Of a stretch of 64,000 nucleotides of DNA, positions 56,967 through 64,000 are shown one piece after another. Below the pieces are notes generated by a model. The model did no database searches. It was given only the letters and a program-made list of their open reading frames with translations, and was not told the DNA's origin. Made by a program: the position numbers and the translations under genes. The DNA comes from Xanthoparmelia taractica (Eukaryota > Ascomycota > Lecanoromycetes > Lecanorales > Parmeliaceae), in contig MU853185.1 in the NCBI GenBank assembly GCA_033085395.1, positions 186,001 through 250,000 of the forward strand, written 5' to 3'. The number at the start of each line of letters is the position of its first letter. The first letter of the stretch is position 1.

Positions 56967-58118
56967 TTGGGAGCAGCATCACCCAGCTCCACTGCATCCA
57001 CACTTCCAATCTCAACCTCGTCCGCCGCGGTAGTAAAGCACAATAGCTCCCCCAACCTCTCCTCCGTTGCCGTGAGAAGCTCGTCCCGCAGCGCATCAGG
57101 TACCGCTCCAGACAGCGCCGCGAACGGTACCCGTACGAACAGCAGCGCTGACTCCAGCTCTAATATCGGGCCAAATGGTATCAAAGCTGGTATTGCTGGA
57201 TTTCCATCTTCAAGATGACCAACAAGGCGGCACTCGAGCAATTTACCCCCCATGTCTCGTGGTATCCAGAGTAGTGGCCCAATACCGTTGATTTAATCAG
57301 CGGTGGAATTGCTTTCAAGGGCTTTGGTATGGTGAGCTCCCAAGATTCTAATCGTCATTTCTCGACCGCACGCTGCTGCCTCGTCATATTCAAGTACGAA
57401 GCACTAACCACCCAACAGCTATGGGGCAACGTTCACCCCAACGAACCCGACTCTACCGCGCCCATCCGCATCGGGACGCTGCATAAGGCGAAAAGACCGC
57501 TACACTGCCTTTGAGGACCTCTCAACATCGCAAGCCCCGGAATACATGATGGGTTTCTATGAGCCACACTGGCAGACCCCATACTCCAGCAACATGGCCT
57601 CCGTCACCGCCACCACCGCCTGGAAGTCCACTCTCGGCACGCCTGCCAAAAATTTCACCGGGTCCCTCTCTATGGCTACGCAGTAGGACGAGAACTGGCT
57701 CACGCCGTTCATGGAGGCGCTCGGGGTCACGGAACCACCGTGGGACTACACTTGCATTCACATGAAGAAGAATTCTTCCGACGGAGTGAAAGAGGAAATG
57801 GGGTATTAGTGGAACAAGTACGGGGAGCCGACTTGGGTGTTCGAGTTTGTGTGCGTCAATGATAAAGGTTGGACTATGCGCGATCAGGATACAATCGATA
57901 CTTTCATTCTGGAGGTCGTCAACCCTTTTGAGAAGAACAAGAGTGTGGTTGCCTATGGATACGGTAACAGAGCTGGACAGGGCGCTGTGTAGCCCTTGCT
58001 CAATAAAATGACTGGAGGCTTGACACCGAATGGGACCGGTTATTTGAATTCTCTTTAGGAGAAGCCATGTCCTGGTGCACAATACTCTGTAAATCTGACC
58101 CTATGTGCGGCTGTGAAT
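56967..58118 (+). pseudogene. Decayed GH128/Asl1-like glycosyl hydrolase gene
   Basis: Translated across lesions, the stretch has the Asl1-like (Glyco_hydro_cc, GH128) plan: a Ser-rich linker, NGIKAGIAGF, TPHVSWYPE and GGIAFKGFGM, LWGNVHPNEPD, APEYMMGFYEPHWQTP with the catalytic-type Glu (GFxEP), TTAWKSTLGTPAKNF, WDYTCIHMKKNSSD, EPTWVFEFVC with the second Glu, then TFILEVVNPFEKN. One intron (57329-57417, GTGAGC...CAACAG) fits. Lesions: a frame change near 57200-57215, an extra A in the AAAA run at 57491-57494, and five in-frame TAG codons at 57272, 57684, 57807, 57990 and 58056, with no TAA or TGA. GH128 enzymes cleave beta-1,3-glucan. This copy should not make a full protein under the standard code. 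Confidence 0.7.
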
Positions 58119-60739
58119 AGTTCCCTTGAGTGCCATCACCGCCTACTTTATTCTAGAGCCTTACGAGACTCCATCAGAAGCAATCAACAATTGGAACCCG
58201 ATCATAGAATCCTCGACTTGTAGTGAAAACATCTCCCCTTCATGCATAACTTTTCCCACCCAGCTCTTGTAGCCTTGACAGTCTTCGTTAGAAATTAAGC
58301 TTCGGTATTTGTGTCTTTTAGATATTTCTATAGCCTGCTTGTGTGGAATTCGAAGCTTCTTCAAGGCTACTGCTCGTCTATGCGCGACTATATTGTTGAA
58401 ATAGTCAAAGATAGTGCTTGTAAGTCTTTTCAACTCCTCCATTTCTGCCATATTGTACAGATAACAACTTCAAGAATTCGACATTCCAGATGAGCCAATG
58501 GAAATTTAGGAGCTGCGTCGAGACAATCACCTGCTTCACGAGCGCCTACTCCTTTGCTAGACCCCGTCTTCACTTGTGTATCTATCAGCCGCTTTGGATC
58601 GACCTACTAGTGGGAGTCCGGGAGCTTTGTCTGGGCGATCACCCTCTTCACGAAAGTCTATTCCTATCTTAGATTCCCCATCTTTACATACTTGAGTGGA
58701 TATTGACTACACCAACCAACATTTCAAGTCAACTAGTGAGAGTCGAGGAGCTTCGCCACGCCGATCACCCCCTTCACGAATGCCTAATCCGCTTAGACGA
58801 GCCGGACCATACCGGCATTGCTATATGGTAGACCCTCATCTTTGCATACTTGCGTGGATATTACCCACAAGGAATCGATAGTTCAAATCAACTAGTGAGA
58901 ATCTAGGAGCTTCGCCACAGCGATCACCCCCCTCTACGAACGCCTATTCCTGTTAGAGAAGCCAAAAGATGGCCGTCAACATAACACTTTCGCCCCCAAG
59001 GTAGCACCTATTGAACAGAACCACAACCCGTCCACGGATCTTTCAACGGAGGCTTCATGACGCAGTACATTGTCAACGTTACCCATCAGGTAAGCCACAG
59101 CAGCCCGAAGTGAGGGGCAAGCTCCCCAAAACATGGGTACCCTCCAAGGCGGCACCCACGGCTAAAACGCCATATGCACGTTCCCGTTAGTCATTGACAA
59201 GGCCATCCACTCACTGAGCGTAGATGTGCCAAGCTGCCTCAACTGTAAATGAGCGTACAGTGCTGATCCCTGTCAATCAGAGCGTAAAGGTCTCGGGAGA
59301 AGACAAGCTTGCCCGTCATGCCAACCTTCTCAGGCTTCATGGAGGGCTGTTGACCTATCGTTCTTGTTAATGCTGAGCGGGCCTGCGACATGAGTGGCGA
59401 ACTTTGGGACAGAAGCTTGCGACTGGATTACTTGCAGAAGAATTCATTAGCCTGGCAAGGAAAGTAGGCTGCCTCGTCGGAGGATTCTTCATGCACGAGG
59501 ATCAAAGCGACCGGGTTTCCAAGTGGCCTAGTGAATCATCCATCTTCTCATTAGCCGCTTCCCTGTTATTTCGACCTCTGCTAAGCGTCGAACAAGTGGG
59601 AGCTCTTACCGTGGGAGAGAAGCTGCAACGGTTTCAGTATTCCTTCCTCAGTATCATGGGTATTTTTACCGCTGCTCATTTTCATGGGTTAATTTGGGAG
59701 CCGCGATTATCGACAGCGTCAAAAATCAGGTACAAATAAGCAGAGTTTCACTGATTATGGTTAATCTTGGCAACGAAACCTCCCTATCGTGCACGGTTCA
59801 GGCGCAGGGCTGGCGCCAGTTGATACTTCGACATGTAAATTTGGACCTTCTACGTTTTGAGTATTTGCATACACCTAGATTATCTCAATACTCGGCTAGT
59901 CATGAGACCTAAGAGACCTATCCATTTCTATATTCGCTTGGCGCGGGAGACTCCATTTTCAGCATGCGTGACTACGGGTGTAGCCACTCGTTGGGCTCGC
60001 ATGGACCTCATCCGATACTGCATTTACTCCGACCATACCTTTCCCGCTTCAAATAGACGCTAGCTTGGTCGAGATTATGGTACCTAGGTACAATGATGGG
60101 AATAGCTTTGGGATGCAGGCTGAGGTTCCGGGATACGTGACCATCGGCAAGGTCGCTCATTGGTACACGGAGTCTATCTGGAGTCTTTGATCTTGGATTA
60201 TCTTGGTAGACGCGTCCTTTGATGTGTTATCGGCTGTCTAAAGCCTCCATGCCAGTCATTCTGGACCGGAGGACATTTCATCTCGGATCGGTCAGACTCA
60301 TTGAGGTGTGCTAATGATGTCTTGATGCATTGTATGCCAACCGATTTTATGTGCTTGGAAGACTGGTGGGACCGAGGTTACACTTTCAATAGCCTTGTGT
60401 CTCTAGCTCCAGAAAGGAGCCAGATCTGTTGGGCTTCACTTGTCTCCATTATGCTGCTGAGCTCGCGGGTCTTTCCAATTGCAATAGGTGACAGGAGACA
60501 AGTATAAGAGCAGCTTCTGTTTGACCACCCTCAGTACATCCATTCAAACATCATCGAGCTACTGTCCTCTGACCTGATTTTCTGTTCAAACCGTCAGCCT
60601 CTTACAACTCCTCATCTCCTCTTTCTTCTCTGCATTGCAGATCTCGACTCAGCCAACCTACCTTGTGATTGAACCTTGCTGCGCTGGCATTCGCAACAAG
60701 ATCACCAAATTCTACCACGTTCGGTAATTGTCCTCAACC
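58119..60739. other. Gene-poor stretch (2.6 kb) with repeat array
   Basis: Contains the array at 58508-58945. Between 58990 and 59400 there are coding-like scraps (for example GGFMTQYIVNVTHQ near 59050) without a continuing frame. The ORF at 59404-59739 has no motif. The last few hundred bases are the promoter of the repeat-bearing gene. Confidence 0.4.
58508..58945. repeat. Eroded repeat array, four units
   Basis: A core of about 40 bp (ggagct, then cgatcaccc, cttcacgaa, gcctattcc) recurs at about 58509, 58621, 58747 and 58906. Units 3 and 4 (and partly 2) are preceded by actagtgagagtc, and units 2 and 3 are followed by atctttNcatacttg and gtggatatt. Unit spacing is 112, 126 and 159 bp and identity is imperfect. 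Confidence 0.7.
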
Positions 60740-62758
60740 ATGTCCTTCTCCAACGATTGTCTTGCCGACGGCGACCGTGCTACATACATGGACATGCTGT
60801 GTGAGTACCGTCACAAGGCATCATATGTTCAAGCTACTGACATAGGATAGCCGATCTCCAGACGCAGTCAACGGATTTGGCGTACCCAGACCCAACAAAC
60901 CTTATCACACAACCACTTCTCTACCACGAAGGTCCTCTCCCTGGGACAATCGATCCATACCCCCAACCTTGGGCAGCCGACGTGAATGACATGCAGGTTG
61001 AGGATCACATCCTGCCTAATTTTATGCAACATCCAGGAGCGCTATCGCGAACATCAGGAGGAATGCCTGAATACTGCGGTCCATATCAGATAGAACCAAT
61101 GTCACAAGCGTCAGGAGAGATGTCCGGCTACTGCAGTCTAAATCAGTCTCAAACAACGTTACACACACAAGGACCGATGACAGCCTACCACAGTCCATAC
61201 CAGATACACTTGGTGTCACCGACACTAGAACAAATGCCTGACTACTGCAGTCACCATGAGACTCAAACGTGGTTACAAGGACAGGAACAGATGGCCGCCT
61301 ACCACAGTCCATACGAAACACAACTGATGTCACAAACACTAGAACAAACGCTCGAACACCACAGCCCGTACCAGACACAACCCACGTCAAGAGCACCAGC
61401 ACGCATGCCCGACTACCGTAGTCCATATCAGAGAGACCCGCCGATAACTGACCCCGGGATCAACCACCAGTTACCTTCTCCTACGTCGCTCTCGCCCGAG
61501 GATAGTACTACGTTTCAGGGAGCCAGGAGCCATCAAAAATGCAGGAAGACAATGTCACCCAGCACCGAAAATGATGAAGAATATCTCCAAAGTGGCAATA
61601 AAAGTGTTCCATCGAAAAAGCGGAACAGGAGGAAGAGGAACCCTGCCACCCTGAGCAGCCATGCACCTGCCCAGTCTCTCCAACAACCTGATCTGGGCAA
61701 GCGGTTGAGAGCAGCAAGCGGCCAGAAATTGAGCAGATTAGGACAGCTCAAAGCAAAGCTTGGAGACACAATGGGCTCTGACCACAGAGCACGGGAAAAA
61801 GTCCTGTGGGAAAACGGAACCATGCTTGGATGGGTAAACAACGAGTGGAGTACGTTGGTGCGACGTCCACCTATACGGATCGCCAAGACTGACCCGTTAC
61901 TAGAGCCCGCAGTGTACCACGCCGACGTTCGGGAAAAATTGATCCTTTTGGATGCTCAGCAGCCTGGAGCACCAGGTGAGTCACCGCGGCCAACGTGTCT
62001 CCGACTTGAGCTAATGAGAATAGTCTGGGAAAGGGGGATGTCGCTGAATTACACCAGTTACAGCCCCGTCACGCAAGACTGGACCTCAGATCCAGCCTCG
62101 ATAAGGGATCTGAAGGGCCGACAAGTTTGTCTGATGCGCCGTCCTCCGGCGGACTGGACCCATAACCCAAAAACCGGGTTTCTCACGCATGAAGGGCTGT
62201 TCATTTTAGACGAGAACAACAGGCCTATCAAGGATTTCCCAGGTGCTCCCCTCGCGCTAAGCAACAAAGCTCCAGCACATTTGCTAGAAGGCTTGCGACG
62301 AACTTTCGGCATGACGATCCCAGAGTAAGTCCGCACAAGCACATTTCCGAATAGCACGCTGATCAAAAACTTCAAGCGCGAGCGCCCGAATGCCTATACG
62401 AGATACCCGGCTCGGTCCGAAGCGTGTGCAGACGAACACGACTTTCACCAACCGTGTGATGCTCTGGAAGAACAAGGTGAACAAAGGAGGACGCGAGATT
62501 ATGTTTCCTTGGCTTGACAGGACCAAGAACAAGGCAGCCAAAGAGTGTGCCAACACTTCATCAAGCCCGCAGAACGATGAGGAGGAGGAGGTAGACTCAA
62601 TCTCAGACTTGGTGCCTTCGCCGTCGATGAATATGAGTGAGGCCTCCAGGAGCCCCGACGACCATCTCTATCCGTTTATGGAGGAGGCCTCTGCGGCAAT
62701 GACGGCGCCGAACGGCTTCATACAGCACCAAACATGGCATGCCGGCCCACTACAGTAA
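60740..62758 (+). CDS. Repeat-bearing fungal protein, possibly lineage-specific
   Basis: Predicted 638-residue protein from exons 60740-60800, 60851-62324 and 62377-62758; introns of 50 and 52 nt are GT-AG with good branch points and keep frame. Residues about 80-210 hold seven imperfect 19-20-residue repeats of the type QMxxYxSPYQxQxxSxxxE. A basic segment (SKKRNRRKRNP) follows, a possible nuclear signal. The C-terminal half is the conserved domain: VLWENGTMLGWVNNEWSTL, VRRPPIRIAKTDPLLEP, REKLILLDA, MSLNYTSYSPVTQDW, KGRQVCLMRRPPADWT, NPKTGFLTHEGLFILDE, then MPIRDTRLGPKRVQTNTTF. I recall similar proteins only in some ascomycetes; no function is known. A DNA-associated role is a guess from the basic segment. 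Confidence 0.75.
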
Positions 62759-62898
62759 GAAGCCGAACTTTCAGAAGCAGCGGGCATGCCGAGCGCGGTG
62801 TAAGTTCATGGTTAGCTGGGCACAGATAGTATGTAGGCGAATAAAAGCAGGCAGCCTGTGCAATGCACTGAGCTTCTCAGTGACAATCCTGCCTGCGC

Positions 62899-63200
62899 GA
62901 ATGACAAACAATGTCCCATCGCTCGATACATATACCGCGAGCTGTCCCTTTACCTCCAATCTTGCCCAACCGTATATATACCCTTCGCTTAGCCACCAAG
63001 CCGAACTTTACCAGTTCCTTGCAGCAACGGGAAAACCGGGTAGATCGTACTTTCATGTTGGCTGAGCATAGAAGCAAATAAGACTAGGCAAACCTGGGTA
63101 AATGACAAATAATGTCCAGTCAGACAATATATACTCTCCCTGTCATCCCTTTCCCTCCGATTTTGCCCAACCGTATATATACCCCTCGCTTAATCACCAC
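62899..63200. repeat. Two diverged direct repeats carrying a TATA-like core
   Basis: Segments 62899-62998 and 63101-63200 both run aatgacaaa, aatgtcc, a variable part, ccctttNcctcc, then ttgcccaaccgtatatata, ccc, tcgctta and cacca. They sit 202 bp apart just downstream of the repeat-bearing gene. Confidence 0.75.
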
Positions 63201-63734
63201 CATCATATATATACTGAACGTCGCACCAGACGCCGCCAATGTCCCGGCACGTACCAACTCTGTCATGATGATACCATTCAAATCTAGAACCAGCCAATCC
63301 CAACGCCGCACATGATACGAAGTGGTTTAGCACGACAGATTCGGGGCGCCGGGATAACGACTATCTATCCCAACTCGCAACGAGTCCGAGGTACGGTTGT
63401 TCGCAAAGACCACAAGCCATCGATACTGCTCTGACTACCTCAGTCGGGCCCGAAGAGAACGAAAACATCGCGTTTTTTTGGTTTCGAAGAGGAGCCCCTT
63501 CTGTGGGCAGAGTGGAATTCAGACACGGCGGAAAACTGGTTGGGACCTGACGGAATGTTGCCGGAGTTGTAGAGCGATGAAGGGTAATGGTGCGACGAGT
63601 TGTACTGGCATGACTCGGAGAAGACGAGATCAAGATATATATGATGACAGTTACTACCGGATGTACAATGCATGGCGCCCTGGGTGGAATTAAAGTCACG
63701 TGTTTGTTAGTGGCTATTTAGCGCATTTACAACA

Positions 63735-64000
63735 GAGTTTCCAAAAAGTCTATCCGCACCCTATTAAATTTTTATTTCAAATCTATATTACAACGTGATT
63801 ATCTATTAAATTAATATGAAATTAGAATAGATAATACTTTAAATATTATTCATTAATTTTCTTTAAAGAGATTTTAAAAATATTAATATTTAATTTATAT
63901 ATATTAAGATTTAGATTAAACTCTAAAAAAGAAATATTATATATTACTTAATAACTAAAATATTATAGTATTTAGAATCCTAATATTAGCTTAGTATATT
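63735..64000. other. AT-rich block at the window edge
   Basis: Composition changes sharply after 63760 to long A/T runs with frequent TA steps and no ORF, like the block at 37690-39480. It probably marks the start of a RIP-affected transposon or an AT-rich isochore continuing past base 64000. Confidence 0.65.

Noticed and set aside
57272..58058. TAG as a reassigned sense codon (Gln)
   Set aside because: Intact genes in the same window end in TAG (class II aldolase, NlpC/P60, NmrA-like), so TAG is a normal stop here; mutation of CAG is simpler.
57522..58082. 186-codon open frame on the minus strand
   Set aside because: It is the antisense shadow of the GH128-like gene, whose plus-strand frame carries clear family motifs; the minus frame has none.
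58508..58945. CRISPR-like array
   Set aside because: Units differ in sequence and spacing, no cas genes are present, and the organism is a fungus.
59000..59400. Fragments resembling a small secreted beta-sandwich protein
   Set aside because: Only isolated short blocks (GGFMTQYIVNVTHQ) with stops between; too little to assign.
1..64000. tRNA, rRNA or other structured RNA genes
   Set aside because: I found no sequence that could be folded by eye into a convincing tRNA, and no rRNA; a covariance-model scan would be needed to exclude them.

Overview
The window is nuclear DNA of a filamentous ascomycete (Pezizomycotina). The grounds are: genes split by short introns of about 40-140 nt with GT...AG ends and CTRAC-like branch points; pyrimidine-rich leaders before start codons; typical fungal families (PDR-type ABC transporter, Tco89-like TORC1 subunit, DUF2011-like protein, FMP52-like protein, two-domain sulfite reductase flavoprotein); many small secreted proteins; and AT-rich blocks of the kind left by repeat-induced point mutation (RIP). 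I cannot name the species.

Layout. 0-12.8 kb: N-terminus of a PDR ABC transporter (cut by the window edge), a 444-bp MITE-like element, a class II aldolase/adducin-like gene, a single-pass Cys-rich membrane protein, a DUF2011-like gene, a secreted NlpC/P60 hydrolase, a small secreted orphan and an FAD monooxygenase. 13.9-24.1 kb: an F-box gene with two decayed relatives, an FMN-dependent 2-hydroxyacid dehydrogenase, and a second member of the small secreted orphan family. 24.6-32.9 kb is the most conserved, housekeeping block: an HhH-like gene, FMP52-like and the sulfite reductase alpha subunit on a shared divergent promoter, then TCO89-like. 33-46 kb is poor in intact genes: a large secreted protein gene split by about 1.8 kb of AT-rich DNA, a decayed SnoaL-like gene, a thaumatin-like gene with a frameshift in its signal peptide, and several eroded repeats. 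46-56 kb: a small secreted Cys-rich candidate, an atypical RING protein with a TFIIB-like second half, a third secreted family member, a GNAT acetyltransferase, two unassigned genes and an NmrA-like gene. 57-64 kb: a decayed GH128/Asl1-like gene, repeat arrays, a repeat-bearing lineage-specific gene, and a second AT-rich block.

The genes do not form one pathway. The sulfite reductase subunit (sulfate assimilation) and TCO89 (nutrient signalling) are ordinary core genes. The rest looks like accessory sequence with secreted proteins, pseudogenes and transposon traces. I see no polyketide synthase, NRPS or other cluster backbone, no CRISPR and no clear multi-gene defence system. The most interesting signals are: dead genes whose in-frame stops are TAG where glutamine CAG is expected; the split secreted-protein gene; the RING/TFIIB-like architecture; a dispersed family of secreted orphans; and a recurring switch from C-rich to G-rich coding strand inside many genes.

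Exon limits were set by eye from splice motifs, reading-frame continuity and remembered family features. No alignment or expression data were available.
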